Shown one piece after another: positions 48,675-62,647 of a stretch of DNA of 64,000 nt. The stretch's first letter is position 1. Each line of letters starts with the position of its first letter. The notes beneath the pieces were generated by a model, which worked only from the letters and a program-made list of their open reading frames with translations, was not told where the DNA came from and ran no database searches. Both the position numbers and the translations under genes were made by a program. Source of the stretch: Eulemur rufifrons (Eukaryota; Chordata; Mammalia; Primates; Lemuridae); assembly GCF_041146395.1 (NCBI RefSeq), contig NW_027182931.1, forward strand, positions 223,501 through 287,500. Direction: 5' to 3'.

Positions 48675-50336
48675 ATACCTTTAACAGATAACCCTAACCC
48701 TCAACATAACACCGAACCCTGTTCCTATTTCGCCCCTTAACACGTAAACCTCACCGTGCGCCTAACTTTAACCTCTTATCCTAACGTTAAGGTATAACCC
48801 ATTTCTGAGAACAACCCCATCCCATAATTCTAACCCTATCTCCTAGTCATCACTGTGACACCTAATCCCTAACCCTAATTCTAAACCGCTAACCCTAACC
48901 GTAACCCTACCTACAACCCTAACACTGACAGTAACCCTTACTTCTAACCCCAACGCTTTGCCTAAGAAAAACCCTAACCCTTGACCCTAACGCTTCACCC
49001 TAACCCCTAAGCCTTACCCTAACCCTTAACCCTAATCCTAATCCTAACCATTAAACCTAACCCTAGCTCTTAAAGCTAACCCTAAACCTTACCCTCACGA
49101 CTACACCTAACCCTGACACTAACCTTACACTTAACCCTAACCAGAACCCCGAAAGCTAACCCTGAACCCTATCCCTAACCCCAGCAGTAAACTTTAACCC
49201 TAAACCTAAGCCCAACCCGTAACCCTAATCCTATCCTTTTACCCTAAAACTAACCCTTAAACCTAACCCCTATACCTCACCCTAACTCTAACCCCAATCC
49301 TAATTCTAACCATACCCCTTCATAAAACACTAACTCCTAACCGCTAACCCTAACACTAACCAAAAACCCTAATCACTAATCCCTAACCCTAACGCTTAAC
49401 CTTTACCCTAACCGTTAACCCTCACCCTAAATCTTAACCCTGACCCTAACATTAACCTTTAAGTCTAAGCCTAACCCTTAACCCTACAGTAAGGAAGACC
49501 CTTAATGCTAATGGGATCCCTTATCCCTAACCCTAACACTACAGCTAAAAATAACCCTAACCTTGGATCCTTAAACCTAACCCCTAACACTTACTTTAAC
49601 CCCAAACCCTAACCCTAATCCTACGCATTAAACCTAACCCTATCTCTTAACCCTAACGCTAGCCCTTACCCTAACGCCTAGATCTAACCCTAAATGTAAC
49701 CTACCGCCTAATCCTAGCCTTAAGCCCTAATGCTAACACTAACCCTGAACTCTAAACCTACCCGTAACCCTTAACACTAACCCTATCCGTGAACCTAAAC
49801 CCTGACCCTAACCATTACCCGCACCCAAGCATTTAACCCTGACCCTAACCCTAAACCTTAATGCTAACCTTAACACTAAACCCTAACCCTAAGACCAACA
49901 CTTATCCCTAATCCTATCCCTTAACCCTAACCCTAACCCTAATGCTACCCCCTAAACGTAACCCTAACCGTGACCAGTAAACCTAACCCTAACCTCTAAC
50001 ACAAACCATAGCACATAACTCTAACCCTAAAACTAACCCTAACCCTAAAACTAACCCTAAACCCTAACTCTTAACCTTAACCCTAAGCGTTAAATCTCAC
50101 GCTAACCTTTAATCCTAACCCTAATCCTAATCTTCAACCCTAAACCTAACACTTAACCCTAACCCTGTACCAAACCCTAACCCCTCATCTTAACCGTAAC
50201 CGTAAACCTCAACCCTAAACCAAAGTGTGACCGTTAAACCTAAGAGTAACCTTTAACCCTAACCCTATTCCCTAACCCTAAGCCCTCACCCTAACACTAA
50301 ACTTCATCCTTAACCCTAGCCATAATCCTAACCCTA

Positions 50337-50550
50337 AATCTAATTTTCAGACTTCTTGCTTTCTTAGAGTTTAGAAAGCCTGCAATCCTCCCATGCCATG
50401 CGTGAAAGGAGGCTCTACCACTGTGTCCTGCATGAAACCCACGGGCCCATACCCAGAGTATGATAGAGTGGGTTCCCGGGTACAATCCCAGCCCCCTAAA
50501 CTCCCCCCGCCCGCCTAATGCAGACAGGGCCCGTGCGCTAAGCATAAACA
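50337..50550 (-). repeat. A element, copy 12 (unit O)
   Basis: AATTTTCAGAC plus upstream CCCTAGCCATAATCC, which changes one residue of the chance frame (valine to alanine). The downstream flank keeps TTAATGCATAACCC. Confidence 0.9.
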
Positions 50551-52218
50551 ATACCTTTAACAGATAACCCTAACCCTCAACATAACACCGAACCCTGTTC
50601 CTATTTCGCCCCTTAACACGTAAACCTCACCGTGCGCCTAACTTTAACCTCTTATCCTAACGTTAATGCATAACCCATTTCCTGAGAACAACCCCATCCC
50701 ATAATTCTAACCCTATCTCCTAGTCATCACTGTGACACCTAATCCCTAACCCTAATTCTAAACCGCTAACCCTAACCGTAACCCTACCTACAACCCTAAC
50801 ACTGACAGTAACCCTTACTTCTAACCCCAACGCTATGCCTAACAAAAACCCTAACCCTTGGCCCTAACCCTTCACCCTAACCCCTAAGCCTTACCCTAAC
50901 CCTTAACCCTAATCCTAATCCTAACCATTAAACCTAAACCTAGCTCTTAAAGCTAACCCTAAACCTTACCCTCACGACTAGACCTAACCCTGACACTAAC
51001 CTAACACCTAACACTAACCAGATCCCCTAAAGCTAACCCTGAACCCTATCCCTAACCCCAGCAGTAAACTTTAACCCTAAACCTAAGCCCAACCCGTAAC
51101 CCTAATCCTATCCTTTTACCCTAAAACTAACCCCTAAACCTAACCCCTATACCTCACCCTAACTCTAATCCCAATCCTAATTCTAACCATACCCCTTCAT
51201 AAAACACTAACTCCTAACCGGTAACCCTAACACTAACAAAAACCCTAATCACTAATCCCGAACCCTAACGCTTAACCTTTACCCTAACCGTTAACCCTCA
51301 CCCTAAATCTTAACACTGACCCTAACCTTAACCTTTAACTCTAAGCCTAACCCTTAACCCTACAGTAAGGAAGACCCTTAATGCTAATGGGATCCCTTAT
51401 CCCTAACCCAAACACTACAGCTAAGAATAACCCTAACCTTGGATCCTTAAACCTAACCCCTAACACTTACTTTAACCCCAAACCCTAACCCTAATCCTAA
51501 GCATTAAACCTAACCCTATCTCTTAACCCTAACACTAGCCCTTACCCTAACGCCTAGATCTAACCCTAAATCTAACCTACCGCCTAATCCTAACCTTAAG
51601 CCCTAATGCTAACACTAACCCTGAACCCTAAACCTACCCGTAACCCTTAACACTAACCCTATCCGTGAACCTTAACCCTGACCCTAACCATTACCCGCAC
51701 CCAAGCATTTAACCCTGACCCTAACCCTAATCCTTAATGCTAACCCTAACACTAAACCCTAACCCTAAGCCCAACACTTAACCCTAATCCTATCCTTTAA
51801 CCCTAACCCTAACACTAACCCTAATGCTACCCCCTAAACGTAACCCTAACCTTGACCAGTAAACCTAAACCTAACCTCTAACACAAACCATAGCACATAA
51901 CTCTAACCCTAAAACTAACCCTAACCCTAACCCTAACCCTAAACCCTAACACTTAACATTAACCCTAAGCGTTAACTCTCACGCTAACCTTTAATCCTAA
52001 CCCTAATCCTAATCTTCAACCCTAAACCTAACACTTAACCCTAACCCTGTACCAAACCCTAACCCCTCATCTTAACCCTAACTGTAAACCTCAACCCTAA
52101 ACCAAAGTGTAACCGTTAAACCTAAGAGTAACCTTTAACCCTAACCCTATTCCCTAACCCTAAGTCCTCACCCTAACACAAAACTTCATCCTTATCCCTA
52201 ACCAGAATCCTCACCCTA

Positions 52219-52431
52219 AATCTAATTCTCAGACTTCTTGCTTTCTTAGAGTTTAGAAAGCCTGCAATCCTCCCATGCCATGCGTGAAAGGAGGCTCTAC
52301 CACTGTGTCCTGCATGAAACCCACGGGCCCATACCTAGAGTATGAAAGAGTGGGTTCCCGGGTACAATCCCAGCCCCCTAAACTCCCCCCGCCCGCCTAA
52401 TGCAGACAGGGCCCGTGCGCTAAGCATAAAC
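52219..52431 (-). repeat. A element, copy 13 (unit M', frame broken)
   Basis: The same CCTAGAGTATGAAAGAG change as copy 10, so the stop was copied along with the block. Confidence 0.9.
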
Positions 52432-54094
52432 AATACCTTTAACAGATAACCCTAACCCTGAACATAACACCCAACCCTGTTCCTATTTCTCCCCTTAACA
52501 CGTAAACCTCACCGTGCGCCTAACTTTAACCTCTTATCCTAACGTTAATGCATAACCCATTTCCTGAGAACAACCCCATCCCATAATTCTAACCCTATCT
52601 CCTAGTCATCACTGTGACACCTAATCCCTAACCCTAATTCTAAACCGCTAACCCTAACCGTAACCCTACCTACAACCCTAAAACTGACAGTAACCCTTAC
52701 TTCTAACCTCAACGCTATGCCTAACAAAAACCCTAACCCTGGACCCTAACCCTTCACCCTAACCCCTAAGCCTTACCCTAACCCTTAACCCTAATCCTAA
52801 TCCTAACCATTAAACCTAACCCTAGCTCTTAAAGCTAACCCTAAACCTTACCCTCACGACTAGACCTAACCCTGACAGTATCCTAACAGCTAACCCTAAC
52901 CAGAACCCCTAAAGCTAACCCTGAACCCTATCCCTAACCCCAGCAGTAAACTTTAACCCTAAACCTAAGCCCAACCCGTAACCCTAATCCTATCCTTTTA
53001 CCCTAAAACTAACCCCAAACCTAACCCCTATACCTCACCCTAACTCTAACCCCAGTCCTAATTCTAACCATACCCCTTCATAAAACACTAACTCCTAACC
53101 GCTAACCCTAACACTAACCAAAAACCCTAATCACTAATCCCTAACCCTAACGCTTAACCTTTACCCTAACCGTTAACCCTCACCCTAAATCTTAACCCGG
53201 ACCCTAACCTTAACCTTTAACTCTAAGCCTAACCCTTAACCCTACAGTAAGGAAGACCCTTAATGCTAATGGGATCCCTTATCCCTAACCCTAACACTAC
53301 AGCTAAAAATAACCCTAACCTTGGATCCTTAAACCTAACCCCTAACACTTACTTTAACCCCAAACCCTAACCCTAATCCTAAGCATTAAACCTAACCCTA
53401 TCTCTTAACCCTAACGCTAGCCCTTACCCTAACGCCTAGATCTAACCCTAAATCTAACCTACCGCCTAATCCTAAACTTAAGCACTAATGCTAACACTAA
53501 CCCTGAACCCTAAACCTACCCGTAACCCTTAACACTAACCCTATCCGTGAACCTAAACCCTGACCCTAACCATTACCCGCACCCAAGCATTTAACCCTGA
53601 CCCTAACCCTAATCCTTAATGCTAACCTTAACACTAAACCCTAACCCTAAGCCCAACACATAACCCTAATCCTATCCCTTAACCCTAACCCTAACCCTAA
53701 TCCTAATGCTAACCCCTAAACGTAACCCTAACCATTACCAGTAAACCTAACCCTAACCTCTAACACAAACCATAGCACATAACTCTAACCCTACAACTAA
53801 CCCTAAACCTAACCCTAAACCCTTACTCTTAACCTTAACCCTAAGCGTTAACTCTCACACTAACCTTTAATCCTAACCCTAATGCTAATCTTCAACCCTA
53901 AACCCAACACTTAACCCTAACCCTGTACCAAACCCTAACCCCTCATCTTAACCCTAACCGTAAACCTCAACCCTAAACCAAAGTGTAACCGTTAAACCTA
54001 AGAGTAACCTTTAACCCTAACCCTATTCCCTAACCCTAAGCCCTCACCCTAACACTAAACTTCATCCTTAACCCTAACCATAATCCTAACCCTA

Positions 54095-54308
54095 AATCTA
54101 ATTTTCAGACTTCTTGCTTTCTTAGAGTTTAGAAAGCCTGCAATCCTCCCATGCCATGCGTGAAAGGAGGCTCTACCACTGTGTCCTGCATGAAACCCAC
54201 GGGCCCATACCCAGAGTATGATAGAGTGGGTTCCGGGGTACAATCCCAGCCCCCTAAACTCCACCCGCCCGCCTAATGCAGACAGGGCCCGTGCGCTAAG
54301 CATAAACA
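54095..54308 (-). repeat. A element, copy 14 (unit N')
   Basis: GGTTCCGGGGTACAATCC and CTCCACCCGCCCGCC are private relative to copy 11. Frame open. Confidence 0.9.
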
Positions 54309-55970
54309 ATACCTTTAACAGATAACCCTAACCCTCAACATAACACCGAACCCTGTTCCTATTTCGCCCCTTAACACGTAAACCTCACCGTGCGCCTAAC
54401 TTTAACCTCTTATCCTAACGTTAAGGTATAACCCATTTCTGAGAACAACCCCATCCCATAATTCTAACCCTATCTCCTAGTCATCACTGTGACACCTAAT
54501 CCCGAACCCTAATTCTAAACTGCTAACCCTAACCGTAACCCTACCTACAACCCTAACACTGACAGTAACCCTTACTTCTAACCCCAACGCTTTGCCTAAG
54601 AAAAACCCTAACCCTTGACCCTAACGCTTCACCCTAACCCCTAAGCCTTACCCTAACCCTTAACCCTAATCCTAATCCTAACCATTAAACCTAACGCTAG
54701 CTCTTAAAGCTAACCCTAAACCTTACCCTCACGACTACACCTAACCCTGACACTAACCTTACACTTAACCCTAACCAGAACCCCGAAAGCTAACCCTGAA
54801 CCCTATCCCTAACCCCAGCAGTAAACTTTAACCCTAAACCTAAGCCCAACCCGTAACCCTAATCCTATCCTTTTACCCTAAAACTAACCCTTAAACCTAA
54901 CCCCTATACCTCACCCTAACTCTAACCCCAATCCTAATTCTAACCATACCCCTTCATAAAACACTAACTCCTAACCGCTAACCCTAACACTAACCAAAAA
55001 CCCTAATCACTAATCCCTAACCCTAACGCTTAACCTTTACCCTAACCGTTAACCCTCACCCTAAATCTTAACCCTGACCCTAACATTAACCTTTAAGTCT
55101 AAGCCTAACCCTTAACCCTACAGTAAGGAAGACCCTTAATGCTAATGGGATCCCTTATCCCTAACCCTAACACTACAGCTAAAAATAACCCTAACCTTGG
55201 ATCCTTAAACCTAACCCCTAACACTTACTTTAACCCCAAACCCTAACCCTAATCCTACGCATTAAACCTAACCCTATCTCTTAACCCTAACGCTAGCCCT
55301 TACCCTAACGCCTAGATCTAACCCTAAATGTAACCTACCGCCTAATCCTAGCCTTAAGCCCTAATGCTAACACTAACCCTGAACTCTAAACCTACCCGTA
55401 ACCCTTAACACTAACCCTATCCGTGAACCTAAACCCTGACCCTAACCATTACCCGCACCCAAGCATTTAACCCTGACCCTAACCCTAAACCTTAATGCTA
55501 ACCTTAACACTAAACCCTAACCCTAAGACCAACACTTATCCCTAATCCTATCCTTTAACCCTAACCCTAACCCTAATGCTACCCCCTAAACGTAACCCTA
55601 ACCGTGACCAGTAAACCTAACCCTAACCTCTAACACAAACCATAGCACATAACTCTAACCCTAAAACTAACCCTAACCCTAAAACTAACCCTAAACCCTA
55701 ACTCTTAACCTTAACCCTAAGCGTTAAATCTCACGCTAACCTTTAATCCTAACCCTAATCCTAATCTTCAACCCTAAACCTAACACTTAACCCTAACCCT
55801 GTACCAAACCCTAACCCCTCATCTTAACCGTAACCGTAAACCTCAACCCTAAACCAAAGTGTGACCGTTAAACCTAAGAGTAACCTTTAACCCTAACCCT
55901 ATTCCCTAACCCTAAGCCCTCACCCTAACACTAAACTTCATCCTTAACCCTAGCCATAATCCTAACCCTA

Positions 55971-56184
55971 AATCTAATTTTCAGACTTCTTGCTTTCTTA
56001 GAGTTTAGAAAGCCTGCAATCCTCCCATGCCATGCGTGAAAGGAGGCTCTACCACTGTGTCCTGCATGAAACCCACGGGCCCATACCCAGAGTATGATAG
56101 AGTGGGTTCCCGGGAACAATCCCAGCCCCCTAAACTCCCCCCGCCCTCCTAATGCAGACAGGGCCCGTGCGCTAAGCATAAACA
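55971..56184 (-). repeat. A element, copy 15 (unit O')
   Basis: TTCCCGGGAACAATCC and CCCGCCCTCCTAATGC differ from copy 12. Frame open. Confidence 0.9.
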
Positions 56185-56739
56185 ATACCTTTAACAGATA
56201 ACCCTAACCCTCAACATAACACCGAACCCTGTTCCTATTTCGCCCCTTAACACGTAAACCTCACCGTGCGCCTAACTTTAACCTCTTATCCTAACGTTAA
56301 TGCATAACCCATTTCCTGAGAACAACCCCATCCCATAATTCTAACCCTATCTCCTAGTCATCACTGTGACACCTAATCCCTAACCCTAATTCTAAACCGC
56401 TAACCCTAACCGTAACCCTACCTACAACCCTAACACTGACAGTAACCCTTACTTCTAACCCCAACGCTATGCCTAACAAAAACCCTAACCCTTGACCCTA
56501 ACCCTTCACCCTAACCCCTAAGCCTTACCCTAACCCTTAACCCTAATCCTAATCCTAACCATTAAACCTAACCCTAGCTCTTAAAGCTAACCCTAAACCT
56601 TACCCTCAGGACTAGACCTAACCCTGACACTAAGCTAACACCTAACCCTAACCGGAACCCCTAAAGATAAACCTGATCCCTATCCCTAACCCCAGGAGTA
56701 AACTTTAACCCTAAACCTAAGCCCAACCCGTAACCCTAA

Positions 56740-57570
56740 TCCTATCCTTTTACCCTAAAACTAACCCCTAAACCTAACCCCTATACCTCACCCTAACTCT
56801 AACCCCAATCCTAATTCTAACCATACCCCTTCCTAAAACACTAACTCCTAACCGCTAACCCTAACACTAACCAAAAACCCTAATCACTAATCCCTAACCC
56901 TAACGCTTAACCTTTACCCTAACCGTTAACCCTCACCCTAAATCTTAACACTGACCCTAACCTTAACCTTTAACTCTAAGCCTAACCCTTAACCCTACAG
57001 TAAGGAAGACCCTTAATGCTAATGGGATCCCTTATCCCTAAACCTAACACTACAGCTAAAATAACCCTAACCTTGGATCCTTAAACCTAACCCCTAACAC
57101 TTACTTTAACTCCAAACCCTAACCCTAGTCCTAAGCATTAAACCTAAACCTATCTCTTAACCCTAACGCTAGCCCTTACCCTAAGGCCTAGATCTAACCC
57201 TAAATCTAACCTACCGCCTAATCCTAACCTTCAGCACTAATGCTAACACTAACCCTGAACCCTAAACCTACCCGTAACTCTTAACACTAACCCTATCCGT
57301 GAACCTTAACCCTGACCCTAACCATTATCCGCACCCAAGCATTTAACCCTGACCCTAACCCTAATCCTTAATGCTAACCCTAACACTAAACCCTAACCCT
57401 AACCCCAACACTTATCCCTAATCCTATCCCTTAAACCTAACCCTAACCCTAATGCTACCCCCTAAACTTAACCCTAACCGTGACCATTAAACCTAACCCT
57501 AACCTCTAACACAAACCATAGCACATAACTCTAACCCTAAAACTAACCCTAACCCTAACCCTAACACTAA
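56740..57570 (-). repeat. 831-bp segment, first copy
   Basis: From TCCTATCCTTTTACCC at 56740 to CCCTAACCCTAACACTAA at 57570. It covers mainly the part of the 1.87-kb unit that has no counterpart in the 3.4-kb repeat, including CAGTAAGGAAGACCC and GGATCCTTAAACC. Confidence 0.88.
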
Positions 57571-58401
57571 TCCTATCCTTTTACCCTAAAACTAACCCCT
57601 AAACCTAACCCCTATACCTCACCCTAACTCTAAACCCAATCCTAATTCTAACCATACCCCTTCATAAAACACTAACTCCTAACCGCTAACCCTAACACTA
57701 ACCAAAAACCCTAATCACTAATCCCTAACCCTAACGCTTAACCTTTACCCTAACCATTAACCCTCACCCTAAATCTTAACACTGACGCTAACAGTAACCT
57801 TTAACTCTAAGCCTAACCCTTAACCCTACAGTAAGGAAGACCCTTAATGCTAATGGGATCACTTATCCCTAACCGAACACTGCAGCTAAAAATAACCCTA
57901 ACCTTGGATCCTTAAACCTAAACCCTAACACTTAGTTTAACCCCAAACCCTAACCCTAATCCTAAGCATTAAACCTAACCCTATCTCTTAACCCTAACGC
58001 TAGCCCTTACCCTAACGCCTAGATCTAACCCTAAATCTAACCTACCGCCTAATCCTAACCTTAAGCCCGAATGCTAACACTAACCCTGAACCCTAAACCT
58101 ACCTGTAACCCTTAACACTAACCCTATCCGTGAACCTTAACCCTGACCCTAACCATTACCCGCACCCAAGCATTTAACCCTGATTCTAACCCTAATCCTT
58201 AATGATAAACCTAACACTAAACCCTAACCCTAAGCCCAACACTTAACCCTAATCCTATCCCTTAACCCTAACCCTAACCCTAATGCTACCCCCTAAACGT
58301 AACCCTAACCGTGACCAGTAAACCTAACCCTAACCTCTAACACAAACCATAGCACATAACTCTAACCCTAAAACTAACCCTAACCCTAACCCTAAACCTA
58401 A
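57571..58401 (-). repeat. 831-bp segment, second copy
   Basis: At 57571 the sequence returns to TCCTATCCTTTTACCC and repeats the segment; GTAAGGAAGAC lies at 57000 and 57831. The copies are not identical (CTCTAAACCCAATCC and CCTTCATAAAAC here, CTCTAACCCCAATCC and CCTTCCTAAAAC in the first). CTCTAAACCCAATCC also occurs at about 41777, so the second copy probably came from another unit by unequal exchange. Confidence 0.88.
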
Positions 58402-58677
58402 ACCCTAACTCTTAACCTTAACCCTAAGCGTTAACTCTCACGCTAACCTTTAATCCTAACCCTAATCCTAATCTTCCACCCTAAACCTAACACTTAACCC
58501 TAACCCTGTACCAAACCCTAACCCCTCATCTTAACCCTAACCGTAAACCTCAACCCTAAACCAAAGTGTAACCGTTAAAACTAAGAGTAACCTTTAATCC
58601 TAACCCTAATCCCTAACCCTAAGCCCTCACCCTAACATTAAACTTCATCCTTAACCCTAACCAGAATCCTAACCCTA

Positions 58678-58891
58678 AATCTAATTCTCAGACTTTTGGC
58701 TTTCTTAGAGTTTAGAAAGCCTACAATCCTCCCATGCCATGCGGGAAAGGAGGCTCTACCACTGTGTCCTGCATGAAACCCACGGGCCCATACCCAGAGT
58801 ATGATAGAGTGGGTTCCCGGGTACAATCCCAGCCCCCTAAACTCCCCCCGCCCGCCTAATGCAGACAGGGCCCGTGCGCTAAGCATAAACA
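58678..58891 (-). repeat. A element, copy 16
   Basis: GACTTTTGGCTTTCTTAG, GCCTACAATCC (others GCCTGCAATCC), CATGCGGGAAAGG. Frame open. It lies 2707 bp from copy 15 because of the 831-bp duplication. Confidence 0.9.
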
Positions 58892-60554
58892 ATACCTTTA
58901 ACAGATAACCCTAACCCTGAACATAACACCCAACCCTGTTCCTATTTCTCCCCTTAACACGTAATCCTCACTGTGTGCCTAACTTTAATCTCTTATCCTA
59001 ACGTTAATGCATAAACCATTTCCTGAGAACAACCCCTATCCCATAATTCTAACCCTATCTCCTAGTCATCACTGTGACACCTAATCCCGAACCCTAATTC
59101 TAAACCGCTAACCCTAACCGTAACCCTACCTACAACCCTAACACTGACAGTAACCCTTACTTCTAACCCCAACGCTATGCCTAACAAAAACCCTAACCCT
59201 TGACCCTAACCCTTCACCCTAACCCCTAAGCCTTACCCTAACCCTTAACCCTAATCCTAATCCTAACCATTAAACCGAACCCTAGCTCTTAAAGCTAACC
59301 CTAAACCTTACCCTCACGACTAGACCTAACCCTGACACTAACCTAACACCTAACCCTAACCAGAAACCCTAAAGCTAACCCTGAACACTATCCCTAACCC
59401 TAGCAGTAAACTTTAACCCTAAACTTAAGCCCAACCCGTAACCCTAATCCTATCCTTTTACCCTAAAACTAACCCCTAAACCTAACCCCTATACCTCACC
59501 CTAACTCTAACCCCAATCCTGATTCTAACCATACCCATTCATAAAACACTAACTCCTAACCGCTAACCCTAACACTAACCAGAAACCCTAATCACTATTC
59601 CCTAACCCTAACGCTTAACCTTTACCCTAACCGTTAACCCTCACCCTAAATCTTAACACTGACCCTAACCTTAACCTTTAACTCTAAGCCTAACCCTTAA
59701 CCCTACAGTAAGGAAGACACTTAATGCTAATGGGATCCCTTATCCCTAACCCTAACACTACAGCTAAAAATAACCCTAACCTTGGATCCTTAAACCTAAC
59801 CCCTAACACTTACTTTAACCCCAATCCCTAACCCTAATCCTAAGCATTAAACCTAACCCTATCTCTTAACCCTAACGCTAGCCCTTACCCTAACGCCTAG
59901 ATCTAACCCTAAATCTAACCTACCGCCTAATCTTAACCTTAAGCCCTAATGGTAACTCTAACCCTGAACCCTAAACCTACCCGTATCCCTTAACACTAAC
60001 CCTATCAGTGAACCTAAACCCTGACCCTAACCATTACCCGCACCCAAGCATTTAACCCTGACCCTAACCCTAATCCTTAATGCTAACCCTAACACTAAAC
60101 CCTAACCCTAAGCCCAACACTTATCCCTAATCCTATCCCTTAACTCTAACCCTAACCGTAATGCTACCCCCTAAACGTAACCCTAACCATGACCAGTAAA
60201 CCGAATCCTAACCTCTAACACAAACCATAGCACATAACTCTAACCCTAAAACTAACCCTAACCCTAACCCTAACCCTAAACACTAACTCTTAACATTAAC
60301 ACTAAGCGTTAACTCTCACGCTAACCTTTAATCCTTACCCTAATCCTAATCTTCAACCCTAAACCTAACACTTAACCCTAACCCTGTACCAAACCCTAAC
60401 CCCTCATCTTAACCCTAACCTTAAACCTCAACCCTAAACCAAAGTGTAACCGTTAAACCTAAGAGTAACCTTTAACCCTAACCCTAATCCCTAACCCTAA
60501 GCCCTCACCCTAACACTAAACTTCATCCTTAACCCTAACCAGAATCCTAACCCT

Positions 60555-60768
60555 AAATCTAATTCTCAGACTTCTGGCTTTCTTAGAGTTTAGAAAGCCT
60601 GCCATCCTCCCATGCCATGCGTCAAAGGAGGCTCTACCACTGTGTCCTGCATGAAACCCACGGGCCCATACCCAGAGTATGATAGAGTGGGTTCCCGGGT
60701 ACTATCCCAGCCCCCTAAACTCCCCCCGCCCGCCTAATGCAGACAGGGCCCGTGCGCTAAGCATAAAC
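60555..60768 (-). repeat. A element, copy 17 (frame broken)
   Basis: CTTCTGGCTTTC, GCCTGCCATCC, GCGTCAAAGG and GGGTACTATCCCAGCC; the last change makes a TAG in the minus-strand frame. Confidence 0.9.
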
Positions 60769-62433
60769 AATACCTTTAACAGATAACCCTAACCCTGAAC
60801 ATAACACCCAACCCTGTTCCTATTTCTCCCCTTAACACGTAAACCTCACCGTGCGCCTAACTTTAACCTCTTATCCTAACGTTAATGCATAACCCATTTC
60901 CTGAGAACAACCCCTATCCCATAATTCTAACCCTATCTCCTAGTCATCACTGTGACACCTAATCCCGAACCCTAATTCTAAACCGCTAACCCTAACCGTA
61001 ACCCTACCTACAACCCTAACACTGACAGTAACCCTTACTTCTAACCCCAACGCTATGCCTAACAAAAACCCTAACCCTTGACCCTAACCCTTCACCCTAA
61101 CCCCTAAGCCTTACCCTAAGCCTTAACCCTAATCCTAATCCTAACCATTAAACCTAACCCTAGCTCTTAAAGCTAACCCTAAACCTTACACTCACGACTA
61201 GACCTAACCCTGACACTAACCTAACACCTAACCCTAACCAGAACCCCTAAAGCTAACCCTGAACCCTATCCCTAACCCCAGCAGTAAACTTTAACCCTAA
61301 ACCTAAGCCCAACCCGTAACCCTAATCCTATCCTTTTACCCTAAAACTAACCCCTAAACCTAACCCCTATACCTCACCCTAACTCTATCCCCAGTCCTAA
61401 TTCTAACCATACCCCTTCATAAAACACTAACTCCTAACCGCTAACCCTAACACTAACCAAAAACCCTAATCACTAATCCCTAACCCTAACGCTTAACCTT
61501 TACCCTAACCGTTAACCCTCACCCTAAATCTTAACCCGGACCCTAACCTTAACCTTTAACTCTAAGCCTAACCCTTAACCCTACAGTAAGGAAGACCCTT
61601 AATGCTAATGGGATCCCTTATCCCTAACCCTAACACTACAGCTAAAAATAACCCTAACCTTGGATAATTAAACCTAACCCCTAACAGTTACTTTAACCCC
61701 AAACCCTAACCCTAATCCTAAGCATTAAACCTAACCCTATCTCTTAACCCTAACGCTAGCCCTTACCCTAACGCCTAGATCTAACCCTAAATCTAACCTA
61801 CCGCCTAATCCTAAACTTAAGCACTAATGCTAACACTAACCCTGAACCCTAAACCTACCCGTAACCCTTAACACTAACCCTATCCGTGAACCTAAACCCT
61901 GACCCTAACCATTACCCGCACCCAAGCATTTAACCCTGACCCTAACCCTAATCCTTAATGCTAACCTTAACACTAAACCCTAACCCTAAGCCCAACACTT
62001 AACCCTAATCCTATCCCTTAACCCTAACCCTAACCCTAATCCTAATGCTAACCCCTAAACGTAACCCTAACCATTACCAGTAAACCTAACCCTAACCTCT
62101 AACACAAACCATAGCACATAACTCTAACCCTAAAACTAATCCTAACCCTAACCCTAAACCCTAACTCTTAACCTTAACCCTAAGCGTTAACTCTCACACT
62201 AACCTTTAATCCTAACCCTAATGCTAATCTTCAACCCTAAACCCAACACTTAACCCTAACCCTGTACCAAACCCTAACCCCTCATCTTAACCGTAACCGT
62301 AAACCTCAACCCTAAACCAAAGTGTAACCGTTAAACCTAAGAGCAACCTTTAACCCTAACCCTATTCCTTAACCCTAAGCCCTCACCCTAACACTAAACT
62401 TCATCCTTAACCCTAACCATAATCCTAACCCTA

Positions 62434-62647
62434 AATCTAATTTTCAGACTTCTTGCTTTCTTAGAGTTTAGAAAGCCTGCAATCCTCCCATGCCATGCGT
62501 GAAAGGAGGCTCTACCACTGTGTCCTGCATGAAACCCACGGGCCCATACCCAGAGTATGATAGAGTGGGTTCCCGGGTACAATCCCAGCCCCCTAAACTC
62601 CCCCCGCCTGCCTAATGCAGACAGGGCCCGTGCGCTAAGCATAAACA
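62434..62647 (-). repeat. A element, copy 18 (mosaic unit)
   Basis: AATTTTCAGAC as in N and O; CCCCCCGCCTGCCTAATG is private. The sequence to its left follows N-type (CTCTATCCCCAGTCC at about 61384, as at 47411). The sequence to its right follows O'-type (CTAAGCTAACACC and ACCGGAACCCC at about 63095-63120, as at 56630-56660). Confidence 0.9.

Larger units (their letters stand above)
45300..50940 (-). repeat. 5634-bp duplication, copy 1 (three units)
   Basis: Matches the following 5.63 kb at a constant offset of 5634: AACCAGATCCCC at 45383 and 51017; CACAAAACTTCATCCTTATC at 46545 and 52179; the A starts 48461 and 54095, 50337 and 50550-type differences included. Three consecutive 1.87-kb units (call them M, N, O) were copied as a block. 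Borders are uncertain by about 100 bp. Confidence 0.85.
50940..56600 (-). repeat. 5634-bp duplication, copy 2 (units M', N', O')
   Basis: Second copy of 45300-50940. It repeats the M stop-creating change, the N GTTAAGGTATAACCC form and the O CCCTAGCC form in the same order. Few differences are seen (for example CTCTATCCCC at 47411 against CTCTAACCCC at 53045; TTCCGGGGTAC in the second N). After about 56600 the match to unit M ends. Confidence 0.85.

Noticed and set aside
784..62647. A or B as a SINE or tRNA-derived element
   Set aside because: GGGTTCCCGG with CAATCCC faintly recalls a tRNA T arm, but the spacing and bases do not fit a pol III B box. I saw no A box, no A-rich tail and no target-site duplications.
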